This document shows positions 1 through 7,973 of a DNA stretch of 29,919 bases, piece after piece (the first letter of the stretch is position 1; each line of letters begins with the position of its first letter). Below the pieces are notes generated by a model. The model ran no database searches, was not told the origin of the DNA, and saw only the letters and a program-made list of their open reading frames with translations. This DNA is from JAWLCG01 sp041687295 (GTDB lineage: Bacteria; Planctomycetota; Phycisphaerae; SM23-33; FEN-1343): positions 1-29,919 of the forward strand of contig JAWLCG010000012.1 of assembly GCA_041687295.1 (NCBI GenBank), written 5' to 3'. The position numbers and the translations under genes were made by a program.

Positions 1-1
1 C

Positions 2-166
2 CGCCGGGCCCCGACCCTGTTCCGCCGAACGGGCACGGAGTTCCTCTACCAGCTGGCCACTCAGCCGTGGCGCTGGCGGAGGCAGATCGTCTACTTTCCC
101 TATGTCGCCAGCGTCCTCAAGGAGACGCTGCTGGGCCCCCGCCGCCAGGCGGGCAGCGCCCATTGA
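2..166 (+). CDS. WecG/TagA/CpsF-family glycosyltransferase, C-terminal fragment
   Basis: The frame is open from the first bases to TGA at 164-166, leaving 54 visible C-terminal residues. They contain an FRRTGTEFLYQLATQPWRWRRQ stretch. It resembles the end of GT26 (WecG/TagA/CpsF) enzymes, where a Gly-x-Glu-[WF]-Leu-Tyr-Arg-Leu segment is followed by a Pro-Arg/Trp-Arg-rich stretch and a short hydrophobic end. GT26 enzymes transfer N-acetylmannosamine-type sugars to a lipid-linked acceptor on the cytoplasmic side of the membrane. This fits the first gene of an EPS locus. The catalytic domain lies outside the window, so the call rests on the tail alone. Confidence 0.55.
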   Translation, partial: RRAPTLFRRTGTEFLYQLATQPWRWRRQIVYFPYVASVLKETLLGPRRQAGSAH

Positions 167-203
167 GTCGCCCGTCGCACGGGCGTCCCACATTCCGGCA
201 AGG

Positions 204-233
204 GTGACCCGCCGGGGGGACGCGGCATAAGAT
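204..233 (+). promoter_or_regulatory. possible sigma-70-like promoter upstream of the BY-kinase gene
   Basis: A GTGACC hexamer (204-209) and a TAAGAT hexamer (228-233) are 18 bp apart, each matching four of six consensus positions. They lie in the 297-nt gap between the glycosyltransferase fragment and the BY-kinase gene, in otherwise very GC-rich DNA. The rest of the gap holds a GGGGC/GCCCC inverted repeat (255-259/269-273) and no convincing gene. The promoter would leave a leader of roughly 220 nt before the ATG at 464. This is weak evidence based on hexamer matching only. Confidence 0.25.
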
Positions 234-463
234 ACGGGGGACGTGACCGCACCCGGGGCTAAACGTAGGCCCCGCCGCGGGACTGTCAGCCGGGCCGAAC
301 GCGCCTGGCCCTATGCAAGATGCAGGCAGGGGGAGTCGTCGCATGTTCCGGTGGAGAACCCGCAACGGAGGGCCCGTATCGCGCGAGCCGTCCCGGGCCT
401 CCCGGACAGCACGAACCGCCCCCGCCACCCCGCACCGGTCGGCCCCTACCCACGGAGGATAGC

Positions 464-2755
464 ATGAGTCAGTCTTCACAAGGCTCTGATCCGCTGGTCC
501 CCTCGGACGGCGGGGAAAACGCGCGTCCCATCGCTCGGCGCCCACACGGGGCGCTGGGGCCCCTGGGCCCCGACGCCGGCGACCCGCTGGACGGCTACCC
601 CCTGGACGAGCAGGACCAGCCCAGCCCCTACTCGCCCGGCAGGCTCTGGCGCTACAAATGGTCGATCCTGATCGTCGCGCTGCTGGTGGCCGGGATCGCC
701 TCAGCCGCCATCTGGACGCTGCTGGAGCCTATGTACACCGTGCGGGCAGAGATCCGGGTTCGCCCCATCATTCCCCGCCTGGTGTTCGCCACCGACGACA
801 ACGGGGCGATCCCCTTCTACCAGTCGTTCCTGAACACGCAGGTGTCCGTGCTGCGCAGCCCCACGGTGCTGCGCCGCGTCCTGGATGAGCCCGCCGTCCA
901 GCAGACCCAGTGGTACCGCGACGAGCAGGCCCGCCGCGAGAGCCTCGGCCCCCCGCCGGCTGAGCGGCTGCTGGCGGTGATGACGGCGATGCCCCGGCCC
1001 AAGACCGAGGTGATCGACGTGGCCTTTGAGACGCGCCACCCCCTCGACGGGGCGACGATCGTCAACGCCATGCTCGACCACTACATCCTCTACTCGCAGG
1101 AGATCTCCGACGAGACGCGGGACATGCTCTACCGCAAGCTCGTGGAGGAGGCCGAGGCCCTCGAAAACGAGATCGCCGGGCGCGAGCAGCGGGCGGCCGG
1201 CCTGCGACGCGAGCTGGGCAGCAATGTGCCCGAGGAGCTCGTCGCGGCCCGGCGGGTCCGGCTGGACGAGACACAGGCCCAACTGGGCATCGTCCGTCGG
1301 CAGATCGCCCTGCTGGACTGGCAGGTGGGCGAGCTGGATAAGCTGCTGGTCCCGGCCAAGGAGAACGGTGACGCCGCCCCCGCCGACGCCGAGGCCCAGA
1401 CGGCCAGCTACCAGGGCGACCCGGAGTGGCAGCGGCTCAACCTCGAGCTGCGCAACGCCCGCTACCAGTACGACGTCGACTCGGCAAACCTGGGCGACTC
1501 GCACCCCCGCCAGGTCGAGCTGCGCAAGCGGATCGAATTTCTCACCAGCCTGCTCGCCGAGCGCCAGCAGCTGCTGGACGGCCAGTGGGCGGCCGTGCCC
1601 GGGTCGATCGGCCAAGCCGGTGCCCCCAGCCTGCCGCTGAAGCTCCAGGAGCTGCGGTCGCAGCTGGCGCTGGCCCAGAAGGAGCGCGAGCTGCTCGAGG
1701 CGGAGGTCGACCGCGAGCTGGATGGCTGGCTGCGGACCTTCGACAGTGCCGAAACGCTCGCCCGCGAAAACACCCAGATCGCCCGCAAGCGCGAGGTCTA
1801 CGACGCCGTCCAGAGCCGCCTGGAGCAGAAGCGGATGGAACGCAACGTCCCCGGCGCCATCGATGTCCTCAGCCGGGCCGTGCCACCCATCAAGGCCAGC
1901 AGCGACCGGCGGATCCTCTTCACCGCCCTGGCCGTGCTGCTGGGGCTGAGCCTGGGCGTGGGCCAAGCCCTGCTGCGCTCCAGCGGCAACGAGACGATCT
2001 TCGAGGCCGAGGACATCAGCCCCGACTGGCGCCTGCCGATGCTGGGGCAGATCCCCCTGCTGGCCGGCGAGACGGCCCGCTCGAGCCTGGACGAGGACCC
2101 GGTGCTCAAGGAGTGCATCCGGATGGTCCGCACGGCCCTGCTGCAGCGGGCCGGTGGGCCCGAGGGCTTCGCCGTGCTCATCACCAGCGCCGACCCGGGC
2201 ACGGGCAAGACCAGCGTCTCGCTGATGCTGGCCCGCAGCCTGGCGCGGTGCGGCAAGAAGGTGCTGCTGGTCGACGCCGACGTCCGCACGGCGAGTCTGT
2301 CGCGGCAGTTCGGGCTCGAGGGCGAGCCGGGGCTGCTGGCGGCGCTGTCGGCGGGCGGCAAGGGCAACGGGGCGGTCGGCATCGACGTCGGGCAAGGCGA
2401 GTTCCGCCTGCTGCCGGCCGGGCGGATCGAGAGCGACGGCCAGATGGAGCTCATCGCCAACGGCGCCTTCAGCCGGTGCCTCCAGCGGTGGCGCCAGCAG
2501 TACGACATCGTCCTGCTGGACAGCCCGCCGGTGCTGGCGACCGCCGACGCGCAGATCCTCGCCCAGCAGGCCGACGGCACGGTCATGGTCGTCCGCGAGG
2601 GCCACAGCCGGCGCGGAGAGGTCTTCGGGGCGATGGCGCAGCTCAGCACCGCCGGCGAGCGGTTCTGGGGCACGGTGTTCATCGGCTCCAACAGCCGCCG
2701 ACCCAGCTATCGCTACCGGTACGGATACAACTACGGCTACGGCGGGCAGGGGTAG
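464..2755 (+). CDS. Wzz/BY-kinase fusion: EPS chain-length determinant and tyrosine autokinase
   Basis: A 763-residue inner-membrane protein of the Wzc/EpsB-type co-polymerase family, which controls polysaccharide chain length through cycles of tyrosine autophosphorylation. An N-terminal cytoplasmic leader precedes membrane segment 1 (about 66-86). A Wzz-like periplasmic region with long coiled-coil helices follows, then membrane segment 2 (about 484-504). The C-terminal kinase domain shows Walker A GTGKT (579-583), Walker A' VLLVDAD (600-606) and Walker B YDIVLLDSP (680-688). The tail has six tyrosines at alternating positions 749-759, the usual autophosphorylation cluster. The ATG at 464 is chosen because GGAGG (454-458) lies 5 nt upstream; an in-frame upstream ATG at 320 would add a Pro-rich extension without a good ribosome site. 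It fuses membrane and kinase parts in one chain, unlike split Gram-positive systems. Its partners are the Wzy and Wzx homologues downstream. Confidence 0.93.
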   Translation: MSQSSQGSDPLVPSDGGENARPIARRPHGALGPLGPDAGDPLDGYPLDEQDQPSPYSPGRLWRYKWSILIVALLVAGIASAAIWTLLEPMYTVRAEIRVRPIIPRLVFATDDNGAIPFYQSFLNTQVSVLRSPTVLRRVLDEPAVQQTQWYRDEQARRESLGPPPAERLLAVMTAMPRPKTEVIDVAFETRHPLDGATIVNAMLDHYILYSQEISDETRDMLYRKLVEEAEALENEIAGREQRAAGLRRELGSNVPEELVAARRVRLDETQAQLGIVRRQIALLDWQVGELDKLLVPAKENGDAAPADAEAQTASYQGDPEWQRLNLELRNARYQYDVDSANLGDSHPRQVELRKRIEFLTSLLAERQQLLDGQWAAVPGSIGQAGAPSLPLKLQELRSQLALAQKERELLEAEVDRELDGWLRTFDSAETLARENTQIARKREVYDAVQSRLEQKRMERNVPGAIDVLSRAVPPIKASSDRRILFTALAVLLGLSLGVGQALLRSSGNETIFEAEDISPDWRLPMLGQIPLLAGETARSSLDEDPVLKECIRMVRTALLQRAGGPEGFAVLITSADPGTGKTSVSLMLARSLARCGKKVLLVDADVRTASLSRQFGLEGEPGLLAALSAGGKGNGAVGIDVGQGEFRLLPAGRIESDGQMELIANGAFSRCLQRWRQQYDIVLLDSPPVLATADAQILAQQADGTVMVVREGHSRRGEVFGAMAQLSTAGERFWGTVFIGSNSRRPSYRYRYGYNYGYGGQG

Positions 2756-2970
2756 ATCACTTTGCCCATCGGACGTGCGGATGCGTTGTGCCGCGTCAGG
2801 AAGGGCCCGACCGAGATGCCCACGGACGGCAATCCGTAGGCTTGGGCGGCAGACGTCTTGGCAACCCGCAGGCAACCGCAAAGCAGTCTGTGTGCAGCGG
2901 TCGCGATGGATGGCCGCGGCACGGGCTGAGCGTGGCGATTGGCCGGGCTTGGTCAGGGAAGGAAGTTGGC
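2756..2970 (+). promoter_or_regulatory. 215-nt intergenic leader with hairpin and short tandem repeat
   Basis: No gene is seen here. The stretch contains a perfect ACGGA/TCCGT hairpin (2822-2826/2833-2837) that can be extended by GCCC/GGGC (2818-2821/2844-2847). Next to it a GCAGAC/GTCTGT stem (2849-2854/2886-2891) encloses a near-tandem repeat of GGCAACCCGCA and GGCAACCGCA. Two adjacent stems in a leader could be a cis-acting RNA element, but the conserved core of no known riboswitch was recognised. It ends in GGGAAGGAAG (2956-2965), the ribosome site for the next gene. Confidence 0.25.
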
Positions 2971-4113
2971 ATGATTGAGTTGACACCGGAGCTGGCGGCG
3001 GGGCTGGACGTAGCGGCCATGGCGGCCCGGCTGCGGGAGATCGCCCTGCGAGTCCTGCCACGGATGTATCGGCCCGAGCAACGGAGCTTTGCGTTTCGCC
3101 TGCGGGCGACGCCGGACGGCACGGTGCTGGAGGGCGACAGCCGGCGGTACACGGCCACGGTGCTGATCGGCCTGGCCGGCGAGAGCGAGCTGGCCATCGG
3201 CCAGGCGCTGGTCGGCCAGAGCCGCCGGGAGGTGTGCGACCGACTGCTGGACGCCCTGCAGGACATGGCTGATCCTGGCGAGGTCGCCCTGACGCTCTGG
3301 GCGGCCCGGGCCCTGGGGCATGCCCGGGCCGAGCTGGCCCTGCGGCGGCTCCGCCAGATGCAGCTCGATCGCCGGGCGGGCACCACGGTGGAGCTGGCCT
3401 GGTCGCTGTCGGCGTTGTGCGTGCCCGGCGAGGCCCCCACCGATCGCCCGCTGGCCGATGCCCTCGCCCGCCGGCTGCTGGCGAGCTTCTCGCCCGAGAC
3501 GGGCCTGTTCGCCCATTGGGTGGACGGTTCGCAACGGCCCTGGCTGCGCGGGCACGTCGCCTGCTTCGCCGACGCGGTCTACCCCACGCAGGCCCTGAGC
3601 TACCACGCCCGGGCCAGCGGGGACGAACGCTCCCGCCAGGCCTGCCGCCGCTGCGCCGAAACGATGGTCGCCCTGCAGGGCCCGGCCGGCCAGTGGTGGT
3701 GGCACTTCGACGTCCGCACCGGGCGCGTCGTCGAGGGCTACCCCGTCTACGCCGTCCATCAGGACAGCATGGCCCCGATGGCCCTGCAGGCCGCCAGCGC
3801 CGCCACCGGCGTCGACCACGGCCGGGCTATCGCGGCGGGCCTGGCGTGGCTGGAGCACGCGCCGGAGATCGACGGCTCGCTGATCGACGCCGAGCGGGAC
3901 GTCATCTGGCGCAAGGTCGCCCGCCGGGAGCCCCGCAAGCTCTCCCGCGGCCTGCAGGCCCTGTCGACGCGCCTCGTGCCGGGCCTGCGCATGCCCGTGG
4001 GGGCGCTGCTTCGGCCCGTGGCCATCGACTTCGAGAGCCGCCCCTACCACATGGGCTGGATCCTCCACGCCTGGCCCGCCGGCGCGGGGCGAAAGGAGAA
4101 GGGCTCGGCATGA
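2971..4113 (+). CDS. probable alpha-helical EPS-cluster protein of unknown function
   Basis: A 380-residue protein without signal peptide or membrane segments, so probably cytoplasmic. Alternating amphipathic helices run through most of its length, with repeated aromatic/Gly-rich turns such as GQWWWHFD and GLFAHWVD. This pattern is typical of alpha/alpha-toroid proteins (prenyltransferase/squalene-cyclase-like or six-hairpin glycosidase-like). A resemblance to proteins annotated as VpsJ in polysaccharide clusters is possible but not certain. No catalytic motif can be assigned. The ATG at 2971 is preceded by GGGAAGGAAG about 5 nt away. The stop overlaps the start of the next gene as ATGA, so it is probably translationally coupled to the Wzy-like protein. 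Its place between BY-kinase and polymerase suggests a role in repeat-unit handling, which is inference. Confidence 0.6.
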   Translation: MIELTPELAAGLDVAAMAARLREIALRVLPRMYRPEQRSFAFRLRATPDGTVLEGDSRRYTATVLIGLAGESELAIGQALVGQSRREVCDRLLDALQDMADPGEVALTLWAARALGHARAELALRRLRQMQLDRRAGTTVELAWSLSALCVPGEAPTDRPLADALARRLLASFSPETGLFAHWVDGSQRPWLRGHVACFADAVYPTQALSYHARASGDERSRQACRRCAETMVALQGPAGQWWWHFDVRTGRVVEGYPVYAVHQDSMAPMALQAASAATGVDHGRAIAAGLAWLEHAPEIDGSLIDAERDVIWRKVARREPRKLSRGLQALSTRLVPGLRMPVGALLRPVAIDFESRPYHMGWILHAWPAGAGRKEKGSA

Positions 4114-5522
4114 TTCGTCTGGGCGTGCTCTCACTGATCGTCGCGGGCCTGGTGGTCTACGCCTGGAAGGACTGGTTCCGCAGCCTCTGCGGCCTGATCG
4201 TCCTGATGGGCGTCCTCGAGCACCCCGACATGCCCCGCAGCATCCTGGGCGTCCAGGGGCTCAACCCCTGGAACCTGCTGATGGTGGGCATCGTCGTGGC
4301 TTGGCTGGCCCAGTTCCGCCAGAAGCGGATGCCGCTGGACCTGCCCCGCCCGATCGGGCCGCTGCTGGGAGTCTACATCCTGGTGATCCTGGTCGGCGTG
4401 GCGCGGGCGATGGCCCATGAGGGCCCCTACCGCGTGCCGATGTCCCATCTGATCGTCAACGACCTGATCAACACGCTCAAGTGGGTCCTGCCGGCGGTGC
4501 TGCTGTTCCACGGCTGCCGGACGCGCAAGCAGCTGGCCTGGGCGTCGCTGTCGATCCTGGCGATGTACGCCCTGCTGTCGGTACAGGTGATCCGGGCGGT
4601 CCGCCCCGAGGCGCTCATCGACGCCGACTACCTGGGCGACGTCCGCCAGAAGATCGACCATCGCATCGGCCTGCACGCGTCGGACCTCTCGACCATACTG
4701 GGCGGGGCGACCTGGGGGTTCCTGGCCGTCCTGTCGGCCATGCGGACCCGCTGGCAGAAGCTGCTCATGGCTGGCGGCAGCGCCCTGTGCATCTACGGGC
4801 AGGCCCTCACCGGCGGGCGGGCGGGGTTTCTGGCCTTCGGCGTGACCGGCCTGGTGATGTGCGCCCTCCGCTGGCGCAAGGCCCTGCTGCTGGCCCCGAT
4901 CCTGCCGCTGGTGGTGGCAGCGGCCTTCCCGGCGGCCCTGGACCGCTTCACCGAGGGCTTCGGCGAGACCAGCGTCACCGGCCAGCAGTTCACCGACGAC
5001 ATGGCCATCACCTCCGGCCGAACCGCCTACTGGCCGCTGGTGATCAAGAAGATCGGCGAGAGGCCCCTGCTGGGCTACGGCACCGAGGGCTTCTGGCGGA
5101 CGGGCCTGGCCGCCTACGTGGCCGACCAGTTCAACGACCCGGTCGGCTGGCCCCACAGCGCGTACCTGGAGTGGCTGATGGATCACGGGCTGGTGGGCTT
5201 TCTGCCGGTGATGGCCTTCTATGGGATTGCGGTCTTCTGGTCGGCCCGGCTGTTCCATCGCGGGCCCGACCCCTGGTTGCGGGCGGCGGGGGGCCTGGCC
5301 TTGTCGGCCATACTGGCCCAGCTGGTCGCCGGCATCGGCAGCCAGCACTTCTACCCGCTCGAAGGCAACGTGGCGATGTGGGCTTCGATGTTCCTGATGT
5401 TCCGGGCGCACGTGGCGGCCCGGCACGTGCCGGCGGGCCAGGTGGTCGCGGCCCGGGCGCACGTCGGACGTCGTCGGCGACGGGGTGGGCCGGCCCGGCT
5501 GGCGGGCCCGGCTCGGGCCTGA
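4110..5522 (+). CDS. O-antigen ligase / Wzy-type polymerase family membrane protein
   Basis: A 470-residue polytopic inner-membrane protein with around ten hydrophobic segments. It shows the Wzy_C/WaaL (O-antigen ligase) pattern: TGGRAG (234-239) at the end of a helix, SGR (302-304) in the large periplasmic loop, GYG (322-324), then PHSAYLE (348-354) and GLVGF opening the next helix. Members either polymerise lipid-linked repeat units or ligate polymer to an acceptor; the sequence alone does not decide which. The presence of a Wzx flippase and a Wzc-like kinase in the locus favours a Wzy polymerase role. It overlaps the preceding gene by 4 bp, with AAGGAG at 4093-4098. The last 30 residues are an Arg/Gly/Pro/Ala-rich cytoplasmic tail that looks like a low-complexity extension. 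Confidence 0.85.
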   Translation: MIRLGVLSLIVAGLVVYAWKDWFRSLCGLIVLMGVLEHPDMPRSILGVQGLNPWNLLMVGIVVAWLAQFRQKRMPLDLPRPIGPLLGVYILVILVGVARAMAHEGPYRVPMSHLIVNDLINTLKWVLPAVLLFHGCRTRKQLAWASLSILAMYALLSVQVIRAVRPEALIDADYLGDVRQKIDHRIGLHASDLSTILGGATWGFLAVLSAMRTRWQKLLMAGGSALCIYGQALTGGRAGFLAFGVTGLVMCALRWRKALLLAPILPLVVAAAFPAALDRFTEGFGETSVTGQQFTDDMAITSGRTAYWPLVIKKIGERPLLGYGTEGFWRTGLAAYVADQFNDPVGWPHSAYLEWLMDHGLVGFLPVMAFYGIAVFWSARLFHRGPDPWLRAAGGLALSAILAQLVAGIGSQHFYPLEGNVAMWASMFLMFRAHVAARHVPAGQVVAARAHVGRRRRRGGPARLAGPARA

Positions 5523-5542
5523 GACAGCCCGGCAAGGAGGAA

Positions 5543-6451
5543 ATGGTGACGGACCTCGTGTACATCATGTCGCCCAGCTACTCCGGGTCGACGCTGCTGA
5601 CGTTCCTGCTGGCGACGCACCCGTCGATCGCCACCATCGGCGAGCTCAAGGCCACCGCCATGGGCGACGTCGAGACCTACAGCTGCTCCTGCGGGCGGCT
5701 GATCCGCCAGTGTCCCTTCTGGCAGCAGGTGACTGACGCGTTCGCCCAGCGGGGCGTGCCCTTCGACGTGGCCGACTTCGGCACCGACCTGCGCGTGCTC
5801 GACCAGCCCTTCGCCAACCGCGTCCTGCGGGCCCGCGTGCGGGGCCGGCCCTTCGAGCTGGCGCGCTCGGCGGCCATGGGACTGCTGCCCGCCTGCCGCG
5901 ACAATCTCGACCGCGTCATCGAGAAGAACCGCCTGTTCATCGACATCGTCCGCCAGATCCGCCACGCGCCGGTCTTCCTGGACAGCTCCAAGGACCCGGT
6001 GCGCCTGCGATACCTCTGGCAAGCGGGCCATTGGGACACCAAGGTGATCTACCTCGTCCGCGACGGGCGGGGCACGGCCTGCTCGTTCATGCGCCACCAC
6101 AACATCGGCATGCGTCAGGCCGCCCAGGAGTGGCGCGACGCGCACGAGGAGTGCCAAATCATGCTCGCCCGGCTGCCCCGGGCGTCGTGGATGCAGCTGC
6201 GCTACGAGGACCTCTGCCGCCAGCCCGACGCTCAGCTCGACGCGGTGCTGGAGTTTCTGGGCCTGGAGCCCGGCCAGGCCAACAAGGACTTCCGGGCCGT
6301 GGAGAACCACATATTGGGCAACTACATGCGCCTCAGCTCATCCTCAGAGATCCGCCTGGATCTGCGATGGCAGACGACGCTGGGGGCCCAGGAGTACGCG
6401 GAGTTCCAGGAGATCGCCGGCGCCCTGAACCGGCAGTACGGGTATGAGTAG
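5543..6451 (+). CDS. sulfotransferase A (PAPS-dependent, EPS-associated)
   Basis: A 302-residue protein of the sulfotransferase superfamily (Sulfotransfer_3-like), predicted to move sulfate from PAPS to a sugar hydroxyl. The 5'-phosphosulfate loop is SYSGSTLL (12-19) after the first beta strand. The 3'-phosphate-binding segment is LDSSKDPVRL (146-155), followed by LVRDGRG (171-177). A CSCG-x6-CPFW motif (Cys48, Cys50, Cys57) follows the first helix and recurs in the second sulfotransferase of this locus. AAGGAGG (5534-5540) is only 2 nt from the ATG at 5543 but 5 nt from a GTG at 5546, so the real start may be the GTG. The end overlaps the flippase gene by 8 bp. No signal peptide is visible, so it should act in the cytoplasm on lipid-linked intermediates. 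Confidence 0.85.
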   Translation: MVTDLVYIMSPSYSGSTLLTFLLATHPSIATIGELKATAMGDVETYSCSCGRLIRQCPFWQQVTDAFAQRGVPFDVADFGTDLRVLDQPFANRVLRARVRGRPFELARSAAMGLLPACRDNLDRVIEKNRLFIDIVRQIRHAPVFLDSSKDPVRLRYLWQAGHWDTKVIYLVRDGRGTACSFMRHHNIGMRQAAQEWRDAHEECQIMLARLPRASWMQLRYEDLCRQPDAQLDAVLEFLGLEPGQANKDFRAVENHILGNYMRLSSSSEIRLDLRWQTTLGAQEYAEFQEIAGALNRQYGYE

Positions 6452-7892
6452 AGCCTCCAGCGGACAGCGTGAAATCAGCGTCGAGGACCGACCCGCCCAG
6501 AGGCCGGCTCCCAAGGCGCGGGGCCCGTCGCTGCTGGTCAACACCTGCAGCAACTGGGCCGCCCTGGGCGTCACGGTGCTGGCGGGGTTCTTTCTGACGC
6601 CCTACGTCATCGCCAACGTCGGCAAGAGCAGCTACGGCATCTGGACGCTGGTCGGCTCGATCATCGGCTACTACGGCATGCTCGACCTGGGCATCGGGGC
6701 GGCCGTCGGGCGCTACGTGGCGTACTTTCACGGCCAGGGGGACCAGAAGAGCCTCGACGAGACCGTCAGCACCTCGCTGGGCATCTTCGCGGGCATGGGC
6801 CTGGTGGTGCTGGGGCTGGGGTTCGTGCTGCCGGGGCCGTTGGTAGACTTCTTCAACCTCCAGGGCCAGCGGGCGGCCGATTTCCGCCTGCTGATCCTGC
6901 TGATGAGCGTGAGCCTGGCGATCCAGTTCCCTGGCAAGGTCTTCCGGGGGGCCCTGCGAGCCCACGAGTACCTGCTGTCGGCCAATCTGATCGTGATCCT
7001 CACCACCCTGGGCCGGGTGGGCCTGATGGTGTACCTGTTCAGCCTGGGCTGGAAGCTGCGGGCGGTGGCCGTGGCCACCCTCGCCGCCGACGTGGCCGGC
7101 GTGGTGCTGCACATGGCGATGTGCCGCTACCGGCTGGGGCACCTGCGGATCCGCCCGAGCCTGTTTCGCGGTTCGATGGTCCGCCAGCTGCTGAGCTTCG
7201 GCGGCGTGACGATGTTCATCGTGATGGCCGACACAATCCGCTTCAGCATCGACTCGGCCGTCATCGGGCGGTTCCGCGGCATGGAGGCGGTGGCGGTCTA
7301 CTCCATCGCGGCCATGCTGATCAAGTACTTCTACCGCGTCATCCACCACGGCAACAACGCCCTGTGGCCGCGGCTGTGCAAGCTGGAGGGCGCAGGCGAC
7401 CGCGAAGAGATGCGGCGGATCCTGCTCAAGGCGATGTGGGTCTGGGCAGGCCTGGGCACGCTGATCGCCGGCGGCCTGATCGTGGTGGGCCGGCCCTTCA
7501 TCGCCCTGTGGGTCGGGCCGGACTTCCGCGAGGCCTACCCGCTGCTGGTGATCCTGACGTTGGCGGCGTGCACGGACCTGGTGCAGGCACCGGCCGTCAG
7601 TGTGCTGTACGCCCTGAACCGCCGGCGGGTCTTCGCCGGCCTGCTGGCAATCGAGGCCCTGGCCAACCTCGGCCTGAGCCTGCTGCTGGTGGGCCCGCTG
7701 GGGATTCTGGGCGTGGCGTTGGGCACGGCCATTCCCATGGCGATCCTGAAGCTGCTGGTCTTCCCAGCCCACCTCGCTCGAATGGCGGGGGTGCCCTTGA
7801 GGGCCTACTACGCCCGCCTGCTCGCATGCGTCGGGGCGGTGGCCGCCATTGCCCTGCTGAGTTGGGGCGGCCAGGCGCTCTGGGGCGGCTGA
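6444..7892 (+). CDS. Wzx-type oligosaccharide flippase
   Basis: A 482-residue integral membrane protein with about 12-14 hydrophobic helices. It has the polysaccharide-biosynthesis/MATE-like flippase layout: an N-terminal helix beginning after a charged leader (NTCSNWAALGVTVLAGFFL), conserved YGIWTLVGS early on, a second repeat starting LSFGGVTMF, and GRPFIALWVG before the later helices. It would move the undecaprenyl-linked repeat unit from the cytoplasmic to the periplasmic leaflet. The ATG at 6444 lies inside the end of sulfotransferase A (8-bp overlap), suggesting coupled translation of decoration and export steps. No independent strong ribosome site is seen. Confidence 0.92.
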   Translation: MSRASSGQREISVEDRPAQRPAPKARGPSLLVNTCSNWAALGVTVLAGFFLTPYVIANVGKSSYGIWTLVGSIIGYYGMLDLGIGAAVGRYVAYFHGQGDQKSLDETVSTSLGIFAGMGLVVLGLGFVLPGPLVDFFNLQGQRAADFRLLILLMSVSLAIQFPGKVFRGALRAHEYLLSANLIVILTTLGRVGLMVYLFSLGWKLRAVAVATLAADVAGVVLHMAMCRYRLGHLRIRPSLFRGSMVRQLLSFGGVTMFIVMADTIRFSIDSAVIGRFRGMEAVAVYSIAAMLIKYFYRVIHHGNNALWPRLCKLEGAGDREEMRRILLKAMWVWAGLGTLIAGGLIVVGRPFIALWVGPDFREAYPLLVILTLAACTDLVQAPAVSVLYALNRRRVFAGLLAIEALANLGLSLLLVGPLGILGVALGTAIPMAILKLLVFPAHLARMAGVPLRAYYARLLACVGAVAAIALLSWGGQALWGG

Positions 7893-7973
7893 CGGCTCAG
7901 CAGAGGTGGGCACGGCCGGCGGCGATGGGGACTCTGAAGCGCCTGGGGGACGGCCATCGACGGATGGAACAGC

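Noticed and set aside
301..325. Sigma-54 promoter (TGGC...TGC) before the BY-kinase gene
   Set aside because: The spacing between GG and GC elements is wrong for a -24/-12 promoter.
1026..1640. Additional + strand frames inside large genes (for example within the BY-kinase, GT2 and radical SAM genes)
   Set aside because: They are Arg/Ser/Pro-rich out-of-frame readings of real genes without own ribosome sites.
2842..2890. c-di-GMP-I (GEMM) riboswitch
   Set aside because: Only a GCAAAGC-like string and GGCAA repeats fit; the GNRA-capped stem and the following receptor stem could not be built.
701..3061. Long open frame on the minus strand opposite the BY-kinase gene
   Set aside because: High GC removes stop codons from opposite frames; the frame has no family resemblance and lies antisense to a clear BY-kinase. 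The same applies to long minus frames at 17024-19402 and 19681-21717.
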